From positions 1-11,073 of the forward strand of contig WQXV01000019.1 of the NCBI GenBank assembly GCA_009781565.1: a DNA stretch of 11,073 nucleotides. The letters run 5' to 3'. The translations under genes and the position numbers were made by a program. Shown here piece after piece: positions 1 through 7,348 of the stretch (position 1 is the first letter of the stretch; the number at the start of each line of letters is the position of its first letter). The notes under the pieces were generated by a model. The model did not search any database, was not told the DNA's origin, and worked only from the letters and a program-made list of their open reading frames with translations. Origin of the DNA: Actinomycetes bacterium (GTDB taxonomy: Bacteria; Actinomycetota; Coriobacteriia; WRKU01).

Positions 1-879
1 CACACACTGAGCGCCTATCAAGGCGACCTCTCCCAGTATCTGAGTTTTCTCGAGCAGCGATCGATCACCGATGGGGATGATATCGCACGCAGGGATGTAC
101 TCGACTTCGTAGCATTACTGCGCAGTCGCGGACTTGAATCATCCAGCATCGAGCGCAAGCTCAGTGCGGTCAAGACCTTTCACACGTTCGCCTTCAAAGA
201 GGAGATCATCTCGCACAACCCGACCACCAAACTACCGCGTATGAAAAAGGCACAGCGCCTGCCTGCAACGCTCAGTGTGGCCGATATCGAAGCGATCCTA
301 GCCGTGCTTGCTGCTGATGAGACTGCAATCGGTCTGCGCAATCAGGCGATCTTTGAGGTGCTCTATGGTTGTGGGGTCCGGGTCAGCGAGCTTTGTGGGC
401 TTGATGTGGTCGATATCGATTTCGAGGGAGCAACGATGCGTGTGACCGGCAAGGGCTCCAAGCAGCGCATGGTACCTCTTGGAGATAAGGCAGCAGAAGC
501 GCTGCACCTCTATCTGTCGCAGGCTCGCGAGGAGCTGCGCACATCACACGCGCTGGCGCCCAGCACCTCAGCGGTGTTTTTGACCACACGAGGTAAGCGC
601 ATCTATCGCGAAGCGGTCTATCGCATGGTCAAAGAAATCACCAAGCATGCTGGGCTGGCTGAAGTGCACCCCCATACTCTGCGACACAGCTATGCGACCC
701 ATATGCTTGAGGGTGGAGCCGACCTACGCAGCTTGCAAGAGATGCTCGGGCATGCCGATCTGTCGACCACCCAGATCTATACCCATGTCGATCAAAGCCA
801 TATCCGACAAGAGTATCTTGCGAATCACCCTCGGGCACAGCGCGACCGTTCACCACTCGATCCAAGAACCGAGTCCTGA
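1..879 (+). CDS. xerD: Tyrosine recombinase XerD/XerC, 5'-partial
   Basis: Site-specific tyrosine recombinase that, in the Xer family, resolves chromosome dimers at dif during division. The frame is open to the left edge, giving 292 visible residues. About 20-25 N-terminal residues seem to be missing, because the visible start HTLSAYQGDL matches the family's conserved TLxAYxxDL segment. The ATG at 241 is internal and lies at the junction between the N-terminal SAM-like DNA-binding domain (visible residues 1-80) and the catalytic domain. All catalytic residues are present: Arg127 (GVRVSEL), Lys151 (TGKGSKQR), His225 and Arg228 (HTLRHSYATH), His251 (LGHADLSTTQIY) and Tyr260. XerD is preferred over XerC because of the linker (KAQRLPATLS) and the HPRA near the end, but the partner gene is not visible. 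A short extra tail follows HPRA. It converges on the penicillin-binding protein gene. Confidence 0.9.
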   Translation, partial: HTLSAYQGDLSQYLSFLEQRSITDGDDIARRDVLDFVALLRSRGLESSSIERKLSAVKTFHTFAFKEEIISHNPTTKLPRMKKAQRLPATLSVADIEAILAVLAADETAIGLRNQAIFEVLYGCGVRVSELCGLDVVDIDFEGATMRVTGKGSKQRMVPLGDKAAEALHLYLSQAREELRTSHALAPSTSAVFLTTRGKRIYREAVYRMVKEITKHAGLAEVHPHTLRHSYATHMLEGGADLRSLQEMLGHADLSTTQIYTHVDQSHIRQEYLANHPRAQRDRSPLDPRTES

Positions 880-966
880 TTTCCGCACACATAGTATGAA
901 CGACCTGTCTGTATCATGTGTTTTGCAGAGCATACCGCATACGCAATGAATAAGGCGTGGTATATG
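880..966. other. Short intergenic stretch after xerD
   Basis: The 87 bp between the xerD stop and the convergent hairpin hold no ORF with a ribosome binding site, no tRNA-like fold and no recognisable dif site. Confidence 0.6.
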
Positions 967-999
967 AAGCGAGCGATATCTGCTTGACATCGCTCGCTT
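967..999. terminator. Convergent hairpin, probable bidirectional terminator
   Basis: A perfect 11-bp inverted repeat: AAGCGAGCGAT at 967-977 and ATCGCTCGCTT at 989-999, with an 11-nt loop. It lies between convergent xerD (+) and the penicillin-binding protein (-), and only 7 bp beyond the out-of-frame stop at 1007-1009. The T-tracts on either side are poor, so termination may be weak or helped by other factors. Confidence 0.6.
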
Positions 1000-1006
1000 G
1001 CTTTAG

Positions 1007-1164
1007 CTAGGGGATAATTGGTGGAGTATTGCCTCCACCACCCGGATCGGGATCGGGATCAGGTGGCTTGGGTGGCGGTTGAGGCGGAGGTTTTGGCGGA
1101 TCGACGACTACCGGAGGTTGGTCTGGCAGGTCGTCTACTGGAGGTTTGACGACTGGGGTTGGTT
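1007..1164 (-). pseudogene. Displaced proline-rich C-terminal tail of the class A PBP (frameshift)
   Basis: On the minus strand, the frame one base back from the PBP frame is open from about 1175 to the TAG at 1007-1009. It reads PTPVVKPPVDDLPDQPP, then VVVDPPKPPPQPPPKPP, then DPDPDPGGGGNTPPIIP. Long Pro/Gly-rich tails like this are usual on actinobacterial class A PBPs, whereas the ending in the main frame (NQPQSSNLQ) is not. The tail joins smoothly after the Lys/Glu-rich linker if one base is added near 1162-1171. Its stop lies just before the 967-999 hairpin, as expected for the true gene end. Whether the shift is a real mutation or a sequence error cannot be told from this window. Confidence 0.7.
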
Positions 1165-3183
1165 CTTCTTCGCATCCTCCTCTGCCTTCTTCTTGGCTTC
1201 TTCCTCGGCCTTCAGCCTGGCTTCCTCCTCAGCTTTTCGCGCATCGATTGAAGCACCTTCCTTGGATTTTATCGGTGCCCATTTTGAAAAGTCATAGGGA
1301 GGCGGGTCATAGTAGGGGAAGTCCTGCCACCCGTATCCTTCTAAGGCAGGCATCATGAATGCGCGGAAGATCGGGGCGCAGACCACACCACCGTAGGCGA
1401 CGCCACCATAGTAGACGATCGTGCGGTTCGCATCGGGGTATCCGACCCAGACCGCGGTCGAGAGCTCCATGGTATAACCTACGAAGTAGACGTTCCCGTA
1501 GTTCTCACTGGTACCGGTCTTACCCGCTACCGGGCGACCATCAAGGTTTGCTGAACCAGCCGTGCCATTGGTAATATCGCCCATGAGCACCTGGGTACAG
1601 GCATAGGCGACCTCCGGTTTGATCGTTTGCTGGGGGTTGGGAATGTGTTCCCAGATCTCGACCCCACGGCGGTTCTTGACGGCTGTGATGAAGGTAGGCT
1701 CGTTATAGACGCCACTATTGGCGATGGTGGCAAACGCCGATGACATCTCAAGGACGGTCACTCCTTGAGCACCCAGTGTCAAGGAGTTATAGGGCATCAG
1801 CTCGGTCTGGATACCAGCGGCATGGGCCATATCGACGACCTTTTCAGCTCCTAAAGTATTGATGAGAAGCGCGAAGGCCGTGTTGTATGACCAGGCGGTC
1901 GCCGCGCGCAGCGACATCATACCCGCGCTGCCGCCCTCAGCGTTTTCCACGCGCCAGGGATCTCCGTTGTTATCGATCGTGATCGGCGAGCGACAATCGA
2001 CCGAGGTATCGGGCGACATACCCTCGTTGAGAGCAGTCAGCAACGTGAACACCTTCATCGAGGAGCCGGGATGGCGATAGGCCTGTGTCGCCAGGTTGAA
2101 CTTGTCGGTCTCATAATCGGTGCCTCCGACCAGCGCCTTGACATATCCAGTCGATGGCTCGATAGCGACAAGCGCTCCCTGCAGACCATCATCGGGAAGC
2201 GCATTCCATACAGCTTGCTCGGCATGATATTGCTGCACACTATTGAGCGTCGTCTCGACGGTCATTCCTCCGCCGAAGACCGCATTGAAATCGAAGAGCT
2301 CTTGCAGCTGGCGTTTGACCATGTCGACGAAGTAGTCTGCTGCATAGATACCATCGGAAGGCATGGGAAGCGACTCATAGGTATGCTCGGCTTTGAGCGC
2401 CGCCTCGTATTCATCCTTGGTGATGTATTCATTGGCCAACATACGCTCGAGCACCAGATCGCGTCGCGCGATCAAGGCTTCGACCGATTCGGGGCTTTCC
2501 AAGGGATTGAGAAGCGACGGCTGGTTGGGTAAGCCGGCAAGCAGTGCAGCCTCGGCGATGTTGAGTTCGGATGCCGGTTTGGCAAAGATGTTCTTTGAAG
2601 CTGCCTCGATACCATAGGCACCGTTTCCGAAATAGACCGAGTTGAGATACATCGAGAGTATCTCGTCCTTGCTATAGCGTTTCTCCAACTCGAGCGCAAG
2701 AAACATCTCACGTATCTTGCGTTTATAAGTCTGGTCTTGGGCTTCGTCGATCAGCACGGTCTGGCGGATATATTGCTGCGAGATGGACGATCCACCACCA
2801 TATCCGGTGACCGCGGCACGCACGACACTTTGGGGATCGACCCCGTTATGCTCATAGAAGCGTTCATCCTCGACCGCTACGATCGCTTTTCGCACCCACG
2901 GAGACATCTCATCAAGGGGGACGATCTCACGATTCTGCAGATAGAGCTTGGCCAGGAGCTTGCCATCGGCACTGAGGATCGTGGTCGGCTCCATCACATC
3001 GAACGCACCATCAGCGGTATAGTCGGGTAGGTCTTGCAGCCAGCCGTTGACCACACTCATGCCGAGAGCGAACACAACGCCGCCCAACATGAGGAACATC
3101 ATGCCGACGCCGAAAAGAATGACCGCGATCTTTGCGCCTACCTGCTTTTTTGCCTTACGCCTCTGACGCGCTACTAAGCTCAT
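1135..3183 (-). CDS. Class A penicillin-binding protein (bifunctional transglycosylase/transpeptidase)
   Basis: Membrane-anchored enzyme that polymerises lipid II and cross-links peptidoglycan outside the membrane. The 682-residue product has a basic N-terminus, one membrane segment (about 18-46), a GT51 glycosyltransferase domain (about 65-245) and a transpeptidase domain (about 335-610). GT51 motifs include EDERFYEHNG with catalytic Glu105, GGSSISQQ at 130-137, and KDEILSMYLN at 172-181. Transpeptidase motifs are SSMK (Ser374, Lys377), SYN (432-434) and KTGT (555-558), all intact. A Lys/Glu/Ala linker with coiled-coil character (about 645-674) precedes the stop. ATG at 3183 is preceded by AAGGGG at good spacing. 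The proline-rich tail seems to continue in another frame to 1007; the enzymatic domains are unaffected. I saw no convincing promoter upstream. PonA/PBP1A-like is the best family name. Confidence 0.95.
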   Translation of the reverse strand: MSLVARQRRKAKKQVGAKIAVILFGVGMMFLMLGGVVFALGMSVVNGWLQDLPDYTADGAFDVMEPTTILSADGKLLAKLYLQNREIVPLDEMSPWVRKAIVAVEDERFYEHNGVDPQSVVRAAVTGYGGGSSISQQYIRQTVLIDEAQDQTYKRKIREMFLALELEKRYSKDEILSMYLNSVYFGNGAYGIEAASKNIFAKPASELNIAEAALLAGLPNQPSLLNPLESPESVEALIARRDLVLERMLANEYITKDEYEAALKAEHTYESLPMPSDGIYAADYFVDMVKRQLQELFDFNAVFGGGMTVETTLNSVQQYHAEQAVWNALPDDGLQGALVAIEPSTGYVKALVGGTDYETDKFNLATQAYRHPGSSMKVFTLLTALNEGMSPDTSVDCRSPITIDNNGDPWRVENAEGGSAGMMSLRAATAWSYNTAFALLINTLGAEKVVDMAHAAGIQTELMPYNSLTLGAQGVTVLEMSSAFATIANSGVYNEPTFITAVKNRRGVEIWEHIPNPQQTIKPEVAYACTQVLMGDITNGTAGSANLDGRPVAGKTGTSENYGNVYFVGYTMELSTAVWVGYPDANRTIVYYGGVAYGGVVCAPIFRAFMMPALEGYGWQDFPYYDPPPYDFSKWAPIKSKEGASIDARKAEEEARLKAEEEAKKKAEEDAKKNQPQSSNLQ

Positions 3184-3240
3184 GTTTCCCCTTAGGCCCC
3201 GTTTGGCACTATCATACGCTTAAGCACCGATCCCTCCGGA

Positions 3241-3269
3241 TTGGTGTATACGCGCCATTATTTTATAAT
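3241..3269 (+). promoter_or_regulatory. Sigma70-type promoter for the U32 gene
   Basis: TTGGTG at 3241-3246, a 17-bp spacer, then a perfect TATAAT at 3264-3269. The predicted 5' leader is about 95 nt. A second TATAAT at 3307-3312 has no matching -35. Three tandem ATGG units (3268-3279) overlap the -10 and the likely start of transcription. Confidence 0.6.
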
Positions 3270-3371
3270 GGATGGATGGTGAAAGAAAGAGGTGGCAACC
3301 AAATCGTATAATAAATCCCCTTTTTGTGGGTATGAAATGAAGTTGTGGCGATCTAAGGAGAAGGAAGCACG

Positions 3372-5255
3372 TTGAACAGACCGGAGATACTGGCGCCTGC
3401 TGGTAATAAAGACGCTTTCTTGGCAGCACTGGGAGCGGGAGCCGATGCGATATATGCAGGATTGGGTTCTTTCAACGCACGACGGGGGGCATCGAACTTC
3501 ACGCTGAAAAGCCTCAAGCAATGCACGAAGCGCGCCCACCTGCTGGGATCACGCGTCTATGTGACCGTCAATATCGTGATCTTGCCCCACGAGATGTCCG
3601 AGGCACTCAACTTGGTCGCTGATGTCTGGAATGCCGGCATCGATGCGGTCATCGTGCAAGATATCGGTCTGATACGCCAGATCACCCAGCTTATGCCTGA
3701 GGTACGGGTGCATGCCTCGACCCAGATCAACGCCCATGACTCGAACACGATCCGCGCCTTGGCCGATCTGGGGGTCGCGCGCGTGACCCTGGCACGTGAG
3801 CTCTCACTTACCGAGATCGCCACGCTGGTCGCGGTCGGACATGAAGCCGGTGTCGAGATCGAAGTCTTTGCCCATGGGGCGCTCTGTATGTCGTATTCGG
3901 GCCAATGCCTGTTCTCTTCTCTGGTTGGAAGGCGCAGCGCAAATCGTGGATTGTGCGCACAGCCCTGTCGTCTGCCCTATGAGTTGATCGACAAGAAAGG
4001 CGAGGTCATACCCACTCCGGGCGCCCATCTGCTCTCTCCGCAGGATCTGTGCAGCATCGAGGTTCTCGACGAGCTGATCGCCACCGGTGTCGACTCGCTC
4101 AAGATCGAAGGACGCATGAAGTCACCGGGATATGTCGCGACGGTCGTCGCCAATTATCGCAGGGCTCTCGAGAATGCCGGTGTGCGTGATGAAAATACTG
4201 AGTGCGACGACACGGTCCCGCCGCTTAATGCGGTCTATAACCGTGGATTCAGCGAAGCCTATCTGATAGGGGAGCGCACTAACGAGATGATGAGTTATCA
4301 GCGCGGAGCAGGTAAGGAGCGCCCCGCCGAGCTGCTCGATTTCGCCCAAAGATGCATCGATCGTGCCCAAGCACTCGACATATCAGATATAGAGGTGCAT
4401 AAACGCATCTCCTTTGAAGACAGCCCGATGCGTAAGCGCAAGGTCAAATTCGGGCAGCAGAACATCGATGTGGTCGCGGTGACCGCCACGGTCGGCGCTG
4501 CACGCGCCGCCCTAAATGCTGACGCGAATGAAGCACAGATAAGCGCACTCGAGCTGCTCGACGAGGAGCCGATCCAAGGTCTGGTCCCGATACTTCCGCG
4601 CGTCTGTCACGATCACGAGCTCGAGGAGCTCTTGGGGGTCGCGTATCGATTCGGATCAGCTGTGTGTGCGACGCTGGGTCAGCTGCACATCTGTAGGGAG
4701 AGGGAGATACCCGCTCAAGCGCATTGGTCGCTCAATGTGACCAATCCCTACACCACTGCGGTCCTCGAGCAGCTGGGCGCGACCCGTATCTGGCTCTCAC
4801 CCGAGCTCTCCGAGAACCAGATCACCGCGATAGCACGCAGGGTGGAAGTGCCGCTCGGTATCGGTATCTGTGGCATGACCGAGATCATGGTCACCGAACA
4901 CTGTGTCTTGCAAGCCGCAGGTGATTGCGCGCAGAACTGTGCGTCATGCACAAGGCGCACCAATCCTATCGCGCTGCGCGATCGCAAGGACTACAGTTTT
5001 CCGGTCCGTACCGATCGAAGTGGACGGACCCATATCTATAATGCGGTCCCGCTCGATCTGACCGGCGCGCTGAGCGAGATCTCAGCGAGTGGCATCAGTG
5101 CGGTCCGGCTCGATCTGGAGACCGCACTGACCGATTTCGTGCCGCAAGAGGTTGCGCGTATCAGGCATGCTCTGGTCGACGTATACGCAGGTCGCGCTAT
5201 TCCCGAGCCACGAGAAAACACGACACGCGGGCATTTTTTCCGTGGGGTTGTCTAA
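3372..5255 (+). CDS. U32 family peptidase-like protein (RlhA/YdcP-like long form)
   Basis: Member of the peptidase U32 family. Despite the name, studied relatives act in RNA hydroxylation (RlhA on 23S rRNA C2501, TrhP on tRNA U34) or in ubiquinone hydroxylation. The 627-residue product has an N-terminal TIM-barrel-like U32 domain (about 1-270) starting with RPEILAPAGN. The U32 signature EVFAHGALCMSYSGQC (164-179) is exact, and Cys172, 179, 195 and 199 form the conserved cysteine set. A second half (about 360-620) carries another cysteine-rich stretch, with Cys500, 511, 519, 523 and 526, followed by LRDRKDYSFPV. The end, TRGHFFRGVV, is typical of the family. The length fits the RlhA-type long form, so rRNA modification is the likeliest role, though the substrate is inferred. 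The start is TTG at 3372: an in-frame stop at 3354-3356 leaves no upstream start, and AAGGAG lies 11 nt before it. Confidence 0.85.
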   Translation: MNRPEILAPAGNKDAFLAALGAGADAIYAGLGSFNARRGASNFTLKSLKQCTKRAHLLGSRVYVTVNIVILPHEMSEALNLVADVWNAGIDAVIVQDIGLIRQITQLMPEVRVHASTQINAHDSNTIRALADLGVARVTLARELSLTEIATLVAVGHEAGVEIEVFAHGALCMSYSGQCLFSSLVGRRSANRGLCAQPCRLPYELIDKKGEVIPTPGAHLLSPQDLCSIEVLDELIATGVDSLKIEGRMKSPGYVATVVANYRRALENAGVRDENTECDDTVPPLNAVYNRGFSEAYLIGERTNEMMSYQRGAGKERPAELLDFAQRCIDRAQALDISDIEVHKRISFEDSPMRKRKVKFGQQNIDVVAVTATVGAARAALNADANEAQISALELLDEEPIQGLVPILPRVCHDHELEELLGVAYRFGSAVCATLGQLHICREREIPAQAHWSLNVTNPYTTAVLEQLGATRIWLSPELSENQITAIARRVEVPLGIGICGMTEIMVTEHCVLQAAGDCAQNCASCTRRTNPIALRDRKDYSFPVRTDRSGRTHIYNAVPLDLTGALSEISASGISAVRLDLETALTDFVPQEVARIRHALVDVYAGRAIPEPRENTTRGHFFRGVV

Positions 5256-5261
5256 GAGTAA

Positions 5262-5270
5262 TGCTATAGT
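5262..5270 (+). promoter_or_regulatory. Candidate extended -10 promoter
   Basis: TGCTATAGT fits the extended -10 pattern (TGn plus a TATAAT-like hexamer). There is no good -35. Transcription would begin near 5277, at the edge of the hairpin at 5280-5300, and would serve the DUF2628-tyrS pair. Confidence 0.4.
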
Positions 5271-5279
5271 AGGCATAGG

Positions 5280-5327
5280 GAAGCATGTACTCAATGCTTC
5301 GTTGTGTGTATGCAATTGAAAGCATTG
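5280..5327 (+). promoter_or_regulatory. 5' leader with two mutually exclusive stems
   Basis: GAAGCAT (5280-5286) can pair with ATGCTTC (5294-5300) around a 7-nt loop. The overlapping segment CAATGCTT (5292-5299) can instead pair perfectly with AAGCATTG (5320-5327). Only one stem can form at a time. No U-tract follows, so any role would be in mRNA stability or translation rather than termination. The stems are short and may be chance. Confidence 0.3.
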
Positions 5328-5357
5328 TGACGTATGGGAAATGTGAGAGGAGAGCAC

Positions 5358-6083
5358 ATGAGTGATTTTGAGAATGCCGACGGAGTCGTCGATGAGGGAT
5401 TTGGCGAGTTCGTCGAGGTAGATGCGGCCGAGCCCGAGGTCGTTGACGCAGAAGTGGTCGACGAGGTAGTTGTCGAGCCCGAAGTGGTGGATGCCGAGGT
5501 CGTCAGTGAGACGATCCCTGAGGCATCGGTGGCTGACAAGGCGACCTCTTTTGTGGATTCTGCCGTCTCGACAGTCGGAGCATCGGTGAAAAATCTGACG
5601 ACCGAGAGTTCGATCTCATCATTTAACGAAGCCGCGACCTTTATCGGCCCCAATGCCGACTACTACATTCCGCGCTTCCAACAGATGGAGGCATCAGGCT
5701 CACCGATGTCTTGGAACTGGTCTGCGTTCTTCTTCGGTCTTTTCTGGATGCTCTATCGCAAGATGTGGCTCTATGCGCTGATCGCATGGGCGGTGCTCTT
5801 CGTTCTGGAGCTTGTCCCCGTCATCGGTCAGATCGTACCGTTCGTCGCCTGGATCGGCCTTGGCCTGTTCGGTAACTTCATCTACAAGAAGTTCGTCGAA
5901 GAGGAGCTGGCAAAAGCGGCACCACTTGCTCCTGCAGAGCGTAAAGCACAACTGGCAGCGCGTGGTGGGATCTCTTGGATCCCCGCGATCATAGCCGGTG
6001 TACTGATCGCCCTACTGGTCGCAGGAGCGGTCTGCAGTGTTCTAGGGCTTGCATCGCTCGGTAGTCTGAGCGACGCTCTGTAG
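5358..6083 (+). CDS. DUF2628 membrane protein with acidic N-terminal repeats
   Basis: A 241-residue membrane protein of unknown function. Residues 1-100 are soluble, very acidic and Val-rich, and include a 15-residue repeat: PEVVDAEVV occurs at 26-34 and 41-49. The DUF2628 core begins at YYIPRFQQM (102-110) and runs through SWNWSAFFFGLFWMLYRKMW (118-137), whose aromatic-rich start is typical of the family. Hydrophobic segments lie at about 121-150 and 154-176, and a further one at about 206-233 near the C-terminus. ATG at 5358 is chosen because AGGAG lies 5 nt upstream; the ATG at 5334 in the same frame has no ribosome binding site. The stop is 6 nt before the tyrS start, so the two genes are probably cotranscribed and perhaps translationally coupled. 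The repeat region and fold do not reveal a function. Confidence 0.8.
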   Translation: MSDFENADGVVDEGFGEFVEVDAAEPEVVDAEVVDEVVVEPEVVDAEVVSETIPEASVADKATSFVDSAVSTVGASVKNLTTESSISSFNEAATFIGPNADYYIPRFQQMEASGSPMSWNWSAFFFGLFWMLYRKMWLYALIAWAVLFVLELVPVIGQIVPFVAWIGLGLFGNFIYKKFVEEELAKAAPLAPAERKAQLAARGGISWIPAIIAGVLIALLVAGAVCSVLGLASLGSLSDAL

Positions 6084-6089
6084 GTTCTT

Positions 6090-7313
6090 TTGTTGAAAGA
6101 ACCGCAAGAGCAATTACGCGTGATAGAAAGTGGCGTCGCGGACATCGTTCCGCGCGCCGCTTTGCTTGATAAGCTCAAAGAGGATCGGCCCCTGCGCATC
6201 AAGTTGGGGGTCGATCCTACCGCACCTGACCTACATCTGGGCCACGCTGTGCCGTTGCGCAAGTTGCGCCAATTCCAAGACCTGGGCCACACCGTGGTGC
6301 TCATCATCGGAGATGGGACCGCGCTGATCGGAGATCCCAGCGGACGCAACTCGACGCGACCACCCCTGACTCAGGAAGAGATCGAGGTCAACGCCCAGAC
6401 CTATATGGATCAAGCATTCCGCATTCTCGATCCCGAAAAAACTGAGCTGAGATACAACGGACAGTGGCTCAAGGAGCTCGGCTTTGCCGAGCTGCTCACA
6501 CTGGCGAGCAACTTCACCTTGGCGCGCATCGTCGAGCGTGATGATTTCGAGAAACGCCTCAAAGAGGACCAACCCATCTCGCTTCATGAGCTGCTCTATC
6601 CGATGGCGCAGGCCTATGACTCGATCATGATCGATGCCGACGTCGAGATCGGAGGCACCGACCAGCTCTTCAATCTGCTGGCTGGTCGTGAGCTCGCCAA
6701 GAAGATGGATAAACCCCAGCAGGTCTGCTTGACCCTGCCGCTTCTCGAGGGCACCGATGGAATCGCTAAGATGAGCAAGAGTTACGGTAACTACATCGGG
6801 CTGACCGATGAGGCTGCCGAAATGTTCGGCAAAGTCATGTCGATCCCCGATGAGCTCATGGTCAAATACTATCGTCTTACTACGGCACTTCCTGTCGATG
6901 AGATCGACACGATCGAAGCCGGGCTCGCCGATGGCTCACTACATCCCAATGAGATCAAACGTCGCCTGGGTCGCGAGATCGTCACGCTCTACTATGACGA
7001 GCAAGCTGCGACCGATGCCGAGGCGGCTTTCGATAAACAATTCAAAGCGCAAGAGATTCCCGATGAAGTCGAAGAGTTCGAAGCAGATCTGACTCCCAAC
7101 GCTGAAGGTCTTATATACCTGGGATCGCTCATGACCGAAGCCGGTCTGGCCACATCAGCCGGTGAAGCGAGACGCCTCATCGACGGTGGGGGAGTTAAGA
7201 TCGATGGGATTACGCTTAATCAAAAGGAGTACCATGTCGAGCCGCCCCAAATTAACGGTTCGGTCATCCAAATTGGCAAAAGAAAATTTGTACGTATAAT
7301 TGAAGCAAGATAG
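6090..7313 (+). CDS. tyrS: Tyrosyl-tRNA synthetase
   Basis: Class I aminoacyl-tRNA synthetase that charges tRNA-Tyr with tyrosine in the cytoplasm. The 407-residue product has the Rossmann catalytic domain with the HIGH motif as HLGH (49-52) in the context VDPTAPDLHLGH, tyrosine-pocket segments QAYDS (174-178) and GGTDQ (188-192), and a complete KMSKS loop (227-231). A C-terminal S4 RNA-binding domain spans about 346-404 (SAGEARRLIDGGGVKIDG). The insert pattern and KMSKS form suggest the TyrZ-like subgroup. The start is TTG at 6090 or 6093. No strong ribosome binding site is present, only TAGG overlapping the stop of the upstream gene, which fits coupled translation. GTG at 6120 is an alternative start but would remove a conserved N-terminal segment. 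No T-box leader was seen. The 3' end carries a promoter for the next gene. Confidence 0.96.
   Translation: MLKEPQEQLRVIESGVADIVPRAALLDKLKEDRPLRIKLGVDPTAPDLHLGHAVPLRKLRQFQDLGHTVVLIIGDGTALIGDPSGRNSTRPPLTQEEIEVNAQTYMDQAFRILDPEKTELRYNGQWLKELGFAELLTLASNFTLARIVERDDFEKRLKEDQPISLHELLYPMAQAYDSIMIDADVEIGGTDQLFNLLAGRELAKKMDKPQQVCLTLPLLEGTDGIAKMSKSYGNYIGLTDEAAEMFGKVMSIPDELMVKYYRLTTALPVDEIDTIEAGLADGSLHPNEIKRRLGREIVTLYYDEQAATDAEAAFDKQFKAQEIPDEVEEFEADLTPNAEGLIYLGSLMTEAGLATSAGEARRLIDGGGVKIDGITLNQKEYHVEPPQINGSVIQIGKRKFVRIIEAR
7273..7300 (+). promoter_or_regulatory. Promoter inside the 3' end of tyrS
   Basis: TTGGCA at 7273-7278, a 16-bp spacer and a perfect TATAAT at 7295-7300, all within the last 14 codons of tyrS. 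Transcription would start near 7307, giving the downstream surface-protein gene (GTG at 7349) a leader of about 40 nt. No terminator separates the two genes, so read-through from tyrS is also possible. Confidence 0.6.
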
Positions 7314-7348
7314 TTTTCTCGAATTGTTATAGAGAGGAAGGTTTTATC

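Noticed and set aside
241..243. ATG at 241 as the start of the recombinase
   Set aside because: The upstream frame is open to the window edge and encodes the expected N-terminal DNA-binding domain.
880..960. A dif site next to xerD
   Set aside because: No 28-bp dif-like sequence with paired XerC/XerD arms was recognisable.
1150..1175. Programmed -1 frameshifting in the PBP
   Set aside because: No X-XXY-YYZ heptamer is in register at the junction and no following pseudoknot was seen; a one-base indel explains it more simply.
2071..2532. A 153-codon + strand open frame inside the PBP gene
   Set aside because: It lies opposite the PBP between its GT51 and transpeptidase domains, and shows no family features.
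5334..5336. ATG at 5334 as the start of the DUF2628 protein
   Set aside because: It has no ribosome binding site, while ATG at 5358 has AGGAG at good spacing.
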